Shown here piece by piece: positions 7,913 through 16,027 of a DNA stretch of 38,533 nucleotides. The position numbers were made by a program, and so were the translations under genes. The DNA is from Leptospirillum sp. (GTDB lineage: Bacteria; Nitrospirota; Leptospirillia; Leptospirillales; Leptospirillaceae), in assembly GCA_027315205.1 (NCBI GenBank), contig DAHUYM010000014.1, positions 1 through 38,533 of the forward strand, written 5' to 3'. How positions within the stretch are numbered: position 1 is the first letter of the stretch; every line of letters begins with the position of its first letter. Below the pieces are notes generated by a model, which worked only from the letters and a program-made list of their open reading frames with translations, was not told the origin of the DNA and did not search any database.

Positions 7913-8374
7913 TCACCGGACCGCAGTGGGCTCCTCGATCTCGTGAACAAGGTCCTGGAGCGTAATGCTCTCGAGTCGATCCTGGATCCCCTCCTGAACG
8001 TAGGAGAAGACCGGTGTCAGGACATCGACCATCCTGGAACTGACGGGACAATCGGGGTTGGGTTCATTGGGGTTGAAGGCAAAGACGGGCGGACACCCCA
8101 TCGCCTGGTAGACATCGTAGAGCGTGATCTTTTCGGGATCGCGGGAAAGCTCGAGTCCTCCCCTCTTTCCCTGATGGCTCCGGATGAGCCCGGCTTTCGC
8201 AAGCTCCGAAACGATCCGGCGGACGACCACCGGGTTGGTGTTGACGCTGTCGGCGATCGTTTCGCTGCTGACCCGACCCCGGTCCCCGCGGGAATCCCCG
8301 GTCCCCAGACGCGATATATGGGTCAGGGCCGTCAGGATATGGGTCGCCACCGCGAACTGGCTGTTCGCTGCCAT
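7913..8374 (-). CDS. Rrf2-family transcriptional regulator
   Basis: 153 aa. The N-terminal winged helix-turn-helix is typical: [58 protein letters not shown]. It then has [11 protein letters not shown] and a dimerisation helix at the C-terminus. Only two cysteines occur ([16 protein letters not shown]), fewer than the three that hold the iron-sulfur cluster in IscR or NsrR. A redox-disulfide or thiol-sensing role like that of YwnA/CymR-type members is more likely than cluster binding, but this is inference. It is the first gene of a probable two-gene unit with the PEBP gene, and the promoter lies at 8460-8488. Confidence 0.9.
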   Translation of the reverse strand: MAANSQFAVATHILTALTHISRLGTGDSRGDRGRVSSETIADSVNTNPVVVRRIVSELAKAGLIRSHQGKRGGLELSRDPEKITLYDVYQAMGCPPVFAFNPNEPNPDCPVSSRMVDVLTPVFSYVQEGIQDRLESITLQDLVHEIEEPTAVR

Positions 8375-8459
8375 TCACTCACCGCATCTGTCGTGTCGTT
8401 GATCTTCATTCCTCGAATGAAAGAACTCCCTGTCGGTCCCGTACATTCTGCAATGACTA

Positions 8460-8488
8460 TTGTTCTGTTTGGGATCGATCCTGTCAAG
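8460..8488 (-). promoter_or_regulatory. Promoter of the Rrf2 regulator gene
   Basis: Read on the minus strand: TTGACA (8488-8483), a 17-nt spacer, AACAAT (8465-8460). The -35 box is consensus and the spacing ideal. The start codon lies about 85 nt downstream. It sits just beyond the 3' end of the next minus-strand gene (8509). Confidence 0.65.
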
Positions 8489-8508
8489 CGGACATCGGGC
8501 AAGCGGCT

Positions 8509-9726
8509 TCAGTCGTGACAATATTTGAGGACGAACGTTTCGACGGACATCGGTACGCCGATCAGATTTTCCATCCGGGAGACAAAGGACGGCCGCACCG
8601 TGACTTCGGCATTCTCGAGGGTCGTATCCCTCAAGACCACCCAGATCTGGTGGTGTTTCTCGTCCCAGAAATACGGTTCGTCGATCCGGATTTTCAGGGC
8701 CACACTTTTCAGGTCGCGGCTCGTGGCGTAGATGGGGATGACGGACATCGGCTTTCCGTCCAGGGACATCATTTCGATGATCGACTCTGCCTGTTTGATG
8801 TCGTACCCGGCGATACCGTTCCAGAATTTTGCATAACGGTACTTCTTGGACCATGTAAAGACCCTGGCACACTCGAGAATTTTCTCGGACATCCGGGTCA
8901 GGATCTTCCGGAATGTCGTGATACCGACGCTCCTGATGATATCCGTATCGCCGGACACGATCACGACCGGATGAATCCGGCCGCATCTCAAGACGGTATG
9001 AATCCAGAAATTCCGAGGTCTGTCAGAATTCTCGACAACCGTGCCCCACCATCGGGTCAGGGCCGCCATGTCCCCGACCACATGAGGAGTCCCTGGAGCC
9101 CCGTTTTCCATCGCAAGTTTCACCGAGGATCCGGTCACGGGACGGATCAGGACGTTCGGGAGACCGGCGTCGCCGGTCTCTTGCCGAAATGCCTCGACGG
9201 CGACATCAGAGAGGGTCTCTTCGTCGACTTTTTCGAGCCATTCACTGATCATTGACATGACCTTGGATTCCTCCGAAAAGAACCCCGGGCGGAGTACGGC
9301 ATCCGCACTCGTTCCGTCTTTTTCCGGAACCAGCACCACGTGGTAGCCGTCTTCAAATTTCCGCGACGCGATGCCGATCATCAAAGGCGTGTCCTTATCC
9401 CGCCGGTTGACCCGGACGACGGTTTCGATGCGGCGGTTGGTGAAGATCTTCGACCGGAAATCGCCATAATTCTTCAAATCCTTGAACTGGATCCAATGAT
9501 CGAGTTCTTCCAGGAACCTGTCCATGGCATCGACTGTAGAAAGATTCTGGAAGAAATCCGGCATGTTGTCTGTCCGGTACAGAAGGTTCCCGGCCCGTGA
9601 GAATCCGATATGCCAGGACGCCGGGGGTAGCCCCGAAGATCCTGAAAGGAGTTTGGAGAGAGCGTCCGGAGCGGATTTGAACGGTTTTCCATCGATGAGA
9701 GGATGAACGGAGGCGATGATTTTCAT
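8509..9726 (-). CDS. Uncharacterised 405-aa protein, paralogue of the gene at 34218
   Basis: 405 aa. The start is fixed by an in-frame TGA three codons upstream and by alignment to the paralogue. No ribosome site is visible before this ATG. There is no signal peptide or membrane segment, so it is probably cytoplasmic. Blocks shared with the second copy are SWHIGFSRAG (38-46), ETVVRVNR (101-108), GIASRK (118-123), KVDEETL (166-172), RWWG (225-228), FWIHT with RCGR (240-250), RMSEKILECA (278-287), KYRYAKFW (295-302), PYFWDEK (351-357), IWVVLR with ENAE (361-374), and ETFVLKYCH at the C-terminus. Conserved Cys248, Cys286 and Cys403 and conserved His/Trp residues could form an active or metal site. 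I do not recognise the family. An AT-rich block lies immediately upstream. Confidence 0.85.
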   Translation of the reverse strand: MKIIASVHPLIDGKPFKSAPDALSKLLSGSSGLPPASWHIGFSRAGNLLYRTDNMPDFFQNLSTVDAMDRFLEELDHWIQFKDLKNYGDFRSKIFTNRRIETVVRVNRRDKDTPLMIGIASRKFEDGYHVVLVPEKDGTSADAVLRPGFFSEESKVMSMISEWLEKVDEETLSDVAVEAFRQETGDAGLPNVLIRPVTGSSVKLAMENGAPGTPHVVGDMAALTRWWGTVVENSDRPRNFWIHTVLRCGRIHPVVIVSGDTDIIRSVGITTFRKILTRMSEKILECARVFTWSKKYRYAKFWNGIAGYDIKQAESIIEMMSLDGKPMSVIPIYATSRDLKSVALKIRIDEPYFWDEKHHQIWVVLRDTTLENAEVTVRPSFVSRMENLIGVPMSVETFVLKYCHD

Positions 9727-10137
9727 GTGGAATCACAATCGGAAAAAGGTCATTTAATAAATAAATATTATCATTTAAGAATAGATTGCCATTACATAAT
9801 ATGTATACAATGATGTTGTAAAAAAATAAAGTCAATTTATCTTCATTTTTAAATTTATGAGGGAATAGGACGGAAGGAGCATGGAGTCTTCGTCGGACAG
9901 CCCTTCTCACGTATTTTCGTTTCCGGCATACTTTCTATACCCTTACCGAAATGCATCGTTCTTGTCTTAACTGAAAAAGAGCCGAGATCGAGATTTTCGG
10001 ACGTTCTGGTCATAATGGTCGAAAAATCGGTGCGAACGTGGGCAGGGCCAAAGCGACCGGCCACTCCGGGAGATCGCGGTTAGATCCTCGCCAACGATCT
10101 CCCGGGAGCACTTTTTCAACGATACAGAAGGATGGGG
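9727..10137. other. Intergenic region with an AT-rich island and a terminator-like hairpin
   Basis: 9740-9860 is strongly AT-rich and probably holds the promoter of the minus-strand 405-aa gene. ATATTATCA (9765-9773) also occurs, as its reverse complement, upstream of the paralogue at 34023-34031. From 9860 to 10060 I see no gene. The hairpin at 10064-10116 closes the region before the next gene. Confidence 0.5.
10064..10116 (+). terminator. Terminator-like hairpin with no obvious upstream gene
   Basis: CTCCGGGAGATCG (10064-10076) pairs with CGATCTCCCGGGAG (10095-10108), with one bulged G. CAC and TTTTT (10112-10116) follow. The nearest upstream plus-strand gene ends more than 3 kb away. The hairpin therefore terminates either a short non-coding transcript from the AT-rich block or acts as an attenuator before the gene at 10138. 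Confidence 0.5.
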
Positions 10138-10677
10138 ATGGGAACGGTTCGATGGGGTGCAGCGCTTCTCGGGGTCATCACGTTCGTTTTTTTGCCGGAA
10201 CGTTCCTACGCAACCCTGGGGGAAGGACTGCCCTCCCTTTCACGGGACGAGAACGCCCTGTCGGCCGGCCTCGGGACACCCAAGCCCTGCGTCACCCCGA
10301 AAGAGAACCTGACCGACCCGCCGGAGTTTTACGAAAGACAGTGCATGTACTACCGGATCACATCGATCCTCGGAGGGGTGATCGTCCGGGAGTACGTCCT
10401 GATCAACCCGCCCTTGAAGATTTTTGCGGTGTACTGGGAAGGGACGGTCCGCACGAAAATCCTGTTGGGAACGGTCTACGACAGGATGTTCCGCGAAGCG
10501 ATCCGCAAACCCGGACGCCGGATCGAAGCCGGTTCCCTCGTGATATTCCGAAGGGGAAAACGGACGTTCGTGGTCGACAAATCGCTGGTGCCGAAAGGGA
10601 TGAAGATCGAGGAGATCAGTCCGATCCGGCCCCCGAAAAAGCGGAACGCATCCCCCGAGCCTCACCGATCCCCCTGA
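10138..10677 (+). CDS. Exported DUF2844-like protein
   Basis: 179 aa from the ATG at 10138. An in-frame ATG at 10132 sits too close to the AGAAGGA ribosome site. The N-terminus is a signal peptide (GAALLGVITFVFLPERSYA) followed at once by ATLG, as in DUF2844 proteins. The family hallmark is the block LGGVIVREYV with KIFAVYWEGTV (residues about 79-104). Two cysteines (KPCVTP, RQCMYY) may form a disulfide in the periplasm. The C-terminal tail is longer and more basic than in typical members. The function of the family is unknown. It ends about 160 nt before the left boundary of the tRNA-linked island. Confidence 0.68.
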   Translation: MGTVRWGAALLGVITFVFLPERSYATLGEGLPSLSRDENALSAGLGTPKPCVTPKENLTDPPEFYERQCMYYRITSILGGVIVREYVLINPPLKIFAVYWEGTVRTKILLGTVYDRMFREAIRKPGRRIEAGSLVIFRRGKRTFVVDKSLVPKGMKIEEISPIRPPKKRNASPEPHRSP

Positions 10678-10976
10678 CGATTCTTCCCGGCCGTTCGAAC
10701 GGCGCACTCCCTTGCCTTCCGAAGATCGAAAGACGTCTCGTTACCCACACCGGTCCCGATCATCCAGGACCGGACTTCCAAAATTATTCGATCACTGATT
10801 CCTATTGATCACGAGGGAAGAAATGGGCTCGGAAATTGGAGCGGAAAACGGGATTCGAACCCGCGACCCCCACCTTGGCAATGTGATTTAGGACTTTGGT
10901 ATAGAGTGTGATCAATTAACATTTTCTTTGCGATACATGGTTAGTCATGATCCATTTTTATTGTCCCTCAGGAGCG
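10678..10976. other. Intergenic region at the left island boundary
   Basis: It holds the 14-nt palindrome GCCGTTCGAACGGC (10690-10703), the tRNA fragment (10836-10881), and about 95 nt of AT-richer sequence before the end of the minus-strand TpsB-like gene. No terminator for that gene and no integrase piece is visible. Confidence 0.5.
10836..10881 (-). repeat. Displaced tRNA-Gly 3' half (candidate attR)
   Basis: 46 bp copy of the 3' part of the tRNA-Gly(GCC) gene at 16661-16706, from the anticodon arm through the T-loop to the CCA end. Three mismatches are visible over the 46 bp. The 5' half of the tRNA is absent: the sequence after 10881 diverges at once. It is in the same orientation as the intact tRNA, on the side downstream of its 3' end. 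That is the arrangement left by elements that integrate into the 3' end of a tRNA gene. Confidence 0.85.
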
Positions 10977-13130
10977 TCAATATTTGAGTCCAAGCATAAG
11001 CCAGACCTGGAGGGGGAGGCCCCCCTGAGAGATGTTGCTTCCCGTGACGGCGGTAATACTGTTTCCAAGCGTGCTGACCGGAAGAACGCCGACAGGAATA
11101 GCCGCGTCCACTTTTGCGAAGATATGATTTTGTGTCCATGACTCTTCCACGCCTGGACCCATTGCATCAAGGTAGGTACCGATCCCCGTGATCTGAGCCG
11201 CGTCGAAGAAAACGGAGCTTTCGATAAATCCCGGGCCTGCGGAATCGGTCCGCGTGAAGGTCAACATGCCGGCATAGAGGTTGTTTCCGAACAGCGAGGC
11301 TGTAGGAAGAGCCATGACATTCGCGACTCCTCCGATCGTTGCCTGCAGCATCGGATCGAGGACTCCAGCTCCGATGGCCTGTTGATCGACCGATTCCAGC
11401 GAGACAGAATAATGGCGGGTCAGAGTTACTTGAATCTGTCCGAATCCGGTCAGGTAATTCGTAAGCCCTTGGGTATCGCTGTAGAAAGGATTCAACGGGC
11501 TGGATCCGCTCCCCTGGACAAGACTGTATTCCGTATCGGCAATATCGTATCTAAGTATCGCTGGACCCGCGATCCAGAATCCCGACAAATCCAGAGTTCC
11601 CCCGATGAGGCTTCGGTCGTTCTGAACCGTTTGGGAGTAATTGTCCTGGAACTCTTTGACCCAAACAGTCCCTTTTAGGGCAAGCATCGCATCGGGGTTC
11701 TCGACGAAGGACTTCCGCATCCAGAAATCTCCGCCATAATTGCTCCCGCCCACTCCAAGGGCCTGTAACTGAACAGTACTCGCCCCATGCCCCCAAGGAG
11801 AGAATCCGTTCCCCAGAGTGTAGTCCATGGCGATCACGTCCGCCCCGAGCCGTTCGGTGAGACCGAGCGGGAAAGAGTAGGAAAGCGTTCCGGAACTCAT
11901 TCCCCCAAAGGAAGTCGAGGCGTCGATCGCAAACAGGCCTCCGGGAATACCGGCATTGTTCGCATTCCCTGTGGCGTTCAAAAGCACAGCTCCCGTTGGG
12001 GCATAGCCGTAGTTATCGGTTTCGATCTGGGATCCCTCGAAGGTGGATTCCGGAGTGACTTTGACAAATAGGTTTTCGAGGTTCAGCGGGGATTCAGATG
12101 GTTCGGAAATGCCGTCTGTCGAGGGTCTGGTAAATTCGGTCATCCCTTTCCCGGTTGACTCCTCATTCGTGTCGATCATGAAAGGGGGGACAGGTTCCTT
12201 TTGTTCGGAAACTTTCATAAGGGCCCGTTTGATCGCGTTCAGAAGCCGAACTGGAACCGACACCCGGTATGTCCCGTCGCCGACGATTTCGACCCCGAGC
12301 GGCTTCCAGAACCGGGAATCCGGCCAGTCGACCACCTCCTCCAACGCGCGTTTGAAGGCCGATTTCGTCGTGTCCATTGACTGTTTTGCCACATAGAGAG
12401 TGACGTCCCTCCGGATCTCCCTCCTCCAGTCGTCATTCTTGGTGCGAATCAGGAAGGTCACAGGATTCTTGAAGGCGCCATTTCGCAATCTGGAAACTGG
12501 GACCACGATCGCGTCGACCCGGGCAAAACCTGGTACTCGGCTGATTTTGTAAAGAGAGTCGGACAGATCTCGAGAATCCAGGATACCTCCGGAAACTAAA
12601 GGGAGATGATCGACGACGAAACGGCCCTCTCGTTCGTTGCCCCCGATAACGGTCACGCGGTGGACTCTGTAGACGAGACGCCCGCTCTTAAGAGCTCTGC
12701 CAAGTTCTTTCGCGAGATTGTTGAGTGTTTTCGCGGATACGATGGCGATAGCCCTGGTTCCCGTCCGACGGCCCGCAATCGGAAAACCACGGATGGAAAG
12801 CGAATGAACCTCGTTTGCAAGGATGATCGATTGAAGAGAGGTGGGATGAGGGGCGACCTTCGTAGCAACCCACGCTGCAACGTTTCTCCGGACATCTTTT
12901 CTCCAGTCGGCTTCGTGAACCCGAATCTCGAAGCGCATGTCCCTTTTGAAACGGATTGTGGTATTGGGTGTGCCCTTCTCGGGCCTCCGGAAATCCGGTT
13001 TCCGGCATCCGGACATCACATTCCCCAGGGCGCCGGTCGAGGGGCAACCGTCAATTTGGGCTATGGCAGGAACCGCATCCCAGAGAACGATGCCCGGAAT
13101 CAGGATGGAAAGGATCCAGACATTCCTTAT
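10977..13130 (-). CDS. TpsB-like outer-membrane transporter with duplicated N-terminal module and ATA start
   Basis: 717 aa if read from ATA at 13130. The first standard start in frame is the GTG at 13019 (680 aa). The ATA start restores a full signal peptide (WILSILIPGIVLWDAVPAIA) and has GGGAGG seven nt upstream. TpsB proteins export a TpsA partner through a 16-stranded barrel gated by POTRA domains. A POTRA-like segment (LDSRDLSDSLYKISRVPGF, residues about 184-202) is followed by a Gly/aromatic barrel from about 365, with DNYGYAPTG, LSYSFPLG and the C-terminal LMLGLKY. Two copies of an 80-residue module (about 65-147 and 224-304; FxIR-x4-DWR-x3-RR-x-V-x3-VA) flank the POTRA-like part, which I do not know from TpsB proteins. 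It lies behind tpsA in the same operon. Confidence 0.75.
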   Translation of the reverse strand: MRNVWILSILIPGIVLWDAVPAIAQIDGCPSTGALGNVMSGCRKPDFRRPEKGTPNTTIRFKRDMRFEIRVHEADWRKDVRRNVAAWVATKVAPHPTSLQSIILANEVHSLSIRGFPIAGRRTGTRAIAIVSAKTLNNLAKELGRALKSGRLVYRVHRVTVIGGNEREGRFVVDHLPLVSGGILDSRDLSDSLYKISRVPGFARVDAIVVPVSRLRNGAFKNPVTFLIRTKNDDWRREIRRDVTLYVAKQSMDTTKSAFKRALEEVVDWPDSRFWKPLGVEIVGDGTYRVSVPVRLLNAIKRALMKVSEQKEPVPPFMIDTNEESTGKGMTEFTRPSTDGISEPSESPLNLENLFVKVTPESTFEGSQIETDNYGYAPTGAVLLNATGNANNAGIPGGLFAIDASTSFGGMSSGTLSYSFPLGLTERLGADVIAMDYTLGNGFSPWGHGASTVQLQALGVGGSNYGGDFWMRKSFVENPDAMLALKGTVWVKEFQDNYSQTVQNDRSLIGGTLDLSGFWIAGPAILRYDIADTEYSLVQGSGSSPLNPFYSDTQGLTNYLTGFGQIQVTLTRHYSVSLESVDQQAIGAGVLDPMLQATIGGVANVMALPTASLFGNNLYAGMLTFTRTDSAGPGFIESSVFFDAAQITGIGTYLDAMGPGVEESWTQNHIFAKVDAAIPVGVLPVSTLGNSITAVTGSNISQGGLPLQVWLMLGLKY

Positions 13131-13143
13131 TTTTTTACCTCCC
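13020..13143 (-). promoter_or_regulatory. tpsA stop / tpsB start junction with ribosome site, A7 tract and ATAA overlap
   Basis: On the minus strand GGGAGG (13143-13138) is followed by T, seven A (13136-13130) and TAA (13129-13127), the stop of the adhesin gene. ATA at 13130-13128 overlaps that stop as ATAA and opens the transporter frame, which runs without a stop into the transporter. The spacing is ideal for initiation. The same bases also form A AAA AAA directly before the stop, with the ribosome-site-like GGGAGG upstream, the layout of a -1 frameshift site. Confidence 0.6.
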
Positions 13144-16027
13144 GGATGTCTATAATCCCGTTGTCGGTCGGCAATACCACTTCCTGAACTTCGAAGGAAG
13201 AACCGTAAGCGCTGGAATACAAGATATCCGGGAGATTGCCACCCTCTTGGGGAGAATTCTTAAGAGTCGCAATCGGCCCGAAAGGGGGGAAGACAGTCTG
13301 GTAGACAGGAACGGACTGCAGGGTCGAATTGGTTCCGCCGCCCGATGATCCTCCGGAAATCGTCAGGAATCCCTCGACATAGGAAACGGATCCCACGCTG
13401 TCCTGCGACGTGGGGGCAGGAACGTTCAGCCCCCCGGGTACGAGCGCGTAAGTCCCGTCATTGACCGCACCCTGAGAAGAACCGGAATAGGACAGCCCCG
13501 AAATGGATAAAGCGGTCCCACCAAAAGTGAGACTTTGGGTCACCCCATTGCCGCCGGAATACGGGGTTCCGGTGTAGGACGAAACGACGTTGTTGGCTGT
13601 GACCGTATCCGCCGGCATGACCGCCAGGAGAATCGGGGCCGAGATCGTAGACCCTCCGGTGGTTACCGATCCCATGTACCATGGGTCTGTGGAGGCGCTG
13701 TATGTAAACGCCCCTCCGTTCCAGGAATTGAACCCGGCGCTATGGGCCGTCGTCCACCCTGTGAAATTCGAGGAGGTACCGAACTGGGCTGTGGAGAGCC
13801 CGGTTACGCCGGTCAGAGATCCTCCTTGTTGTGCCGTGCTCAGGCCGCTGGTCGACGTGTCCCAGAAGTCGCTCGTGTAGGTTCCCCCAATGTCTTGTCC
13901 CACAAATCCCCCGTTATAGGATCCCGCCGATGCGCTCCCGGTCGAATAGGAGTACAGGATAGCGTGTCCGTTTAACCCCACGAGTCCCCCGGAGTGTGTC
14001 GCGTTCGAAACGTCTCCGGTCGAGTAAGAAAATTGGATCGTGCCTGTGGGGGAATAACCCACAAGGCCACCGGCGGAACCTCCGGCGCCGCCGGTCACGT
14101 TCCCAGTGGCATACGAGTACTCGATCATGGCGTTGCTCTCTCCTGCTAGCCCGCCACCGTTATAATCCCCGGTTACGGTTCCGGTGGAGAAAGTGTCATC
14201 GGCCGTTCCGAGGATGACCCCGGCAAGCCCGCCATCATTCGAACCGGCTTTATTGCTTACGAAGCTGCCTCCTGAGGTTCCCACGTTTTCAATCGTGCTT
14301 GTACTTGACGTGATCCCAAAAAATCCAACGGAACTATGGATCCCGTCGTAGATCGTCAAATTGGAAAGCGTATACCCCTGTCCGTCGAAGTCTCCGGAGT
14401 AATTTGCGGACGAGCTTCCGAAACGAAGCCAGCTGGAGTTGGTCGAGGACCCTTGCGTATAGCCCGTCGTGTTCAGGTTTTTTTCCGTGGCGAAGGTGGC
14501 TTGGGCGAGATCGGTGCCGGATAGGGTTCCCGAGGTGACCGTCGGAAAAGCAATGTTAGTGTTCAAGGCGTAATTATTGGAAAGGACCTGAGTCGTCTGG
14601 TTCTGGTCGATCCAATAGAGGTCGGAACTGGAAGAGAGAAGATCGTATGCCGTCACGGTTCCAGAACCGCTGTTCGAGTAATTTCCCCCCGCCGTACCGG
14701 GATCGGTCAGAGCGACCCCGAAATTGGTCGGGTTTGTTAATATCGAAAGGGCTCCACCCGTTCCAACAGAGCCTCCGGTGTTGATTGCCACAACACCCAC
14801 GCCGGATGGGATTCCGCCTCCGGCTGTATCGGTCGCAACCCCCCCGATCGCAATGTCGTCGGCATGGAATGCGATGTTGCCCGTCCCGCTGTTGGAGATC
14901 GCATTATTGAGTTCGATATTTTTGACGGCGTTCAGAGTCAGGCTGTTCCCACTGTTCCATGAGACCGGATCGTTCACATAGATATTGCCGAGAGCCCCCT
15001 GTGCTCCCTGCGTGCTGTCGATCACGACGTTGTTTGAACCCAGATCTGTTCCCAGCGTGCTTCCCGAAATATCCTCATAACCGATGACGTTTCCCGAAGT
15101 GCTGTTCGCCGAGCCGGAATTCTTGCCGATATAAAAAGAGGAGGGGTCGAGGGTCCAGATTCCGGTGATCCCTACCCGGGACCCGGTCGTGACGACCGCG
15201 CCATCGGCAACGTCGACCCTCGATCCCGATGTCTCGATGGAACCGCCGTTCCCGCCATTCGGTGCTGACGCATCAAGAACGGCCGTCGACGCGAGATGCA
15301 TCATTCCGGAGTCCATCCCGCTCTTCAAAAGGATCGACCCGCTTCGGCTCCCGACCGTCTCTGCTGAAATGATCCCAGAATCATCGACGGTTCCGCTTCC
15401 CGTGGTCGCAACCGAAAATGAAAAACTTCCCGTGGAGGAGACTGGGACCACCGTCGTTCCCGACGCCAGCACAACCGTTCCGCCCGGGACCAGAATCGTC
15501 CCGCTGTTCACGACCGATGTCCCGACGAGGATCACGGATCCGCCCGCCTGGACTAAAATCTTCCCCAAATTCAGGATCGAGCCGGTCGGACTGCCCCAGG
15601 GCGTTTTTACCCCGAACGCCATCACTCCCGCACCGCTGACCACGCTCCCGGATCCGAAGATGAGACCGTTGGGATTCATGAAATACAGGATCCCGTTCGA
15701 CTTCACAATGCCCTGGATCGATGAGGGAGTGGCGCTCAAAATGAAATTCAAAGCCGTGGATTCGGATGTGGGAAGGGCATAATACACAAACTGTCCTGAC
15801 TTCACGTTATAGGACGTCCACTCGTAGCTCGCGTTTTTGGTGCCCTGAGCCACATAGAGCCTGTTCGTGCTGTAGGACAAGGTCGCTTTGCCTTTGATGA
15901 TCACGCCTCCATGGGGAAGGGCAATGGCCATCTCCGGCGCAGACGTCAACGGAAGAATGCCTATTAGAAATCCGAGGAGAAACGTTCGTCCCGAAGGTGA
16001 ATTCCCGAATATTGTCATTCGTCGCAT
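13127..16027 (-). CDS. TpsA-like filamentous-haemagglutinin-type adhesin
   Basis: 966 aa from the ATG at 16027, with AAGGG upstream. It is a secreted surface protein. It has a signal peptide (residues about 14-38, ending SAPEMAIA) and then the TPS recognition domain of filamentous haemagglutinins, with LNFILSATPSSIQGIV, the NPNG hallmark (118-121) followed by LIFG, and repeated Gly/Ser/Thr/Val beta-helix turns. Residues about 590-710 hold GLUG-type repeats (GGLAG, GGLVGYSP, GGLVGLNG with YSYSTG spacers). About 795-875 resembles an MBG/YDG-type repeat (ADTVTANNVVSSYTGTPYSG). The C-terminus is short with no toxin domain visible, so a role in adhesion or biofilm rather than contact-dependent killing is likely. 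The partner transporter follows immediately. Confidence 0.88.
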   Translation of the reverse strand: MRRMTIFGNSPSGRTFLLGFLIGILPLTSAPEMAIALPHGGVIIKGKATLSYSTNRLYVAQGTKNASYEWTSYNVKSGQFVYYALPTSESTALNFILSATPSSIQGIVKSNGILYFMNPNGLIFGSGSVVSGAGVMAFGVKTPWGSPTGSILNLGKILVQAGGSVILVGTSVVNSGTILVPGGTVVLASGTTVVPVSSTGSFSFSVATTGSGTVDDSGIISAETVGSRSGSILLKSGMDSGMMHLASTAVLDASAPNGGNGGSIETSGSRVDVADGAVVTTGSRVGITGIWTLDPSSFYIGKNSGSANSTSGNVIGYEDISGSTLGTDLGSNNVVIDSTQGAQGALGNIYVNDPVSWNSGNSLTLNAVKNIELNNAISNSGTGNIAFHADDIAIGGVATDTAGGGIPSGVGVVAINTGGSVGTGGALSILTNPTNFGVALTDPGTAGGNYSNSGSGTVTAYDLLSSSSDLYWIDQNQTTQVLSNNYALNTNIAFPTVTSGTLSGTDLAQATFATEKNLNTTGYTQGSSTNSSWLRFGSSSANYSGDFDGQGYTLSNLTIYDGIHSSVGFFGITSSTSTIENVGTSGGSFVSNKAGSNDGGLAGVILGTADDTFSTGTVTGDYNGGGLAGESNAMIEYSYATGNVTGGAGGSAGGLVGYSPTGTIQFSYSTGDVSNATHSGGLVGLNGHAILYSYSTGSASAGSYNGGFVGQDIGGTYTSDFWDTSTSGLSTAQQGGSLTGVTGLSTAQFGTSSNFTGWTTAHSAGFNSWNGGAFTYSASTDPWYMGSVTTGGSTISAPILLAVMPADTVTANNVVSSYTGTPYSGGNGVTQSLTFGGTALSISGLSYSGSSQGAVNDGTYALVPGGLNVPAPTSQDSVGSVSYVEGFLTISGGSSGGGTNSTLQSVPVYQTVFPPFGPIATLKNSPQEGGNLPDILYSSAYGSSFEVQEVVLPTDNGIIDIREVKK

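Noticed and set aside
10836-10881. A second tRNA-Gly gene
   Set aside because: Only the 3' half is present. The 5' acceptor strand and D-arm are missing, so it cannot fold into a tRNA.
10977-13019. GTG at 13019 (or ATG at 13016) as the true start of the transporter
   Set aside because: It would give an outer-membrane protein without a signal peptide and has no clear ribosome site, while a full signal peptide with a perfectly spaced GGGAGG exists just upstream in frame.
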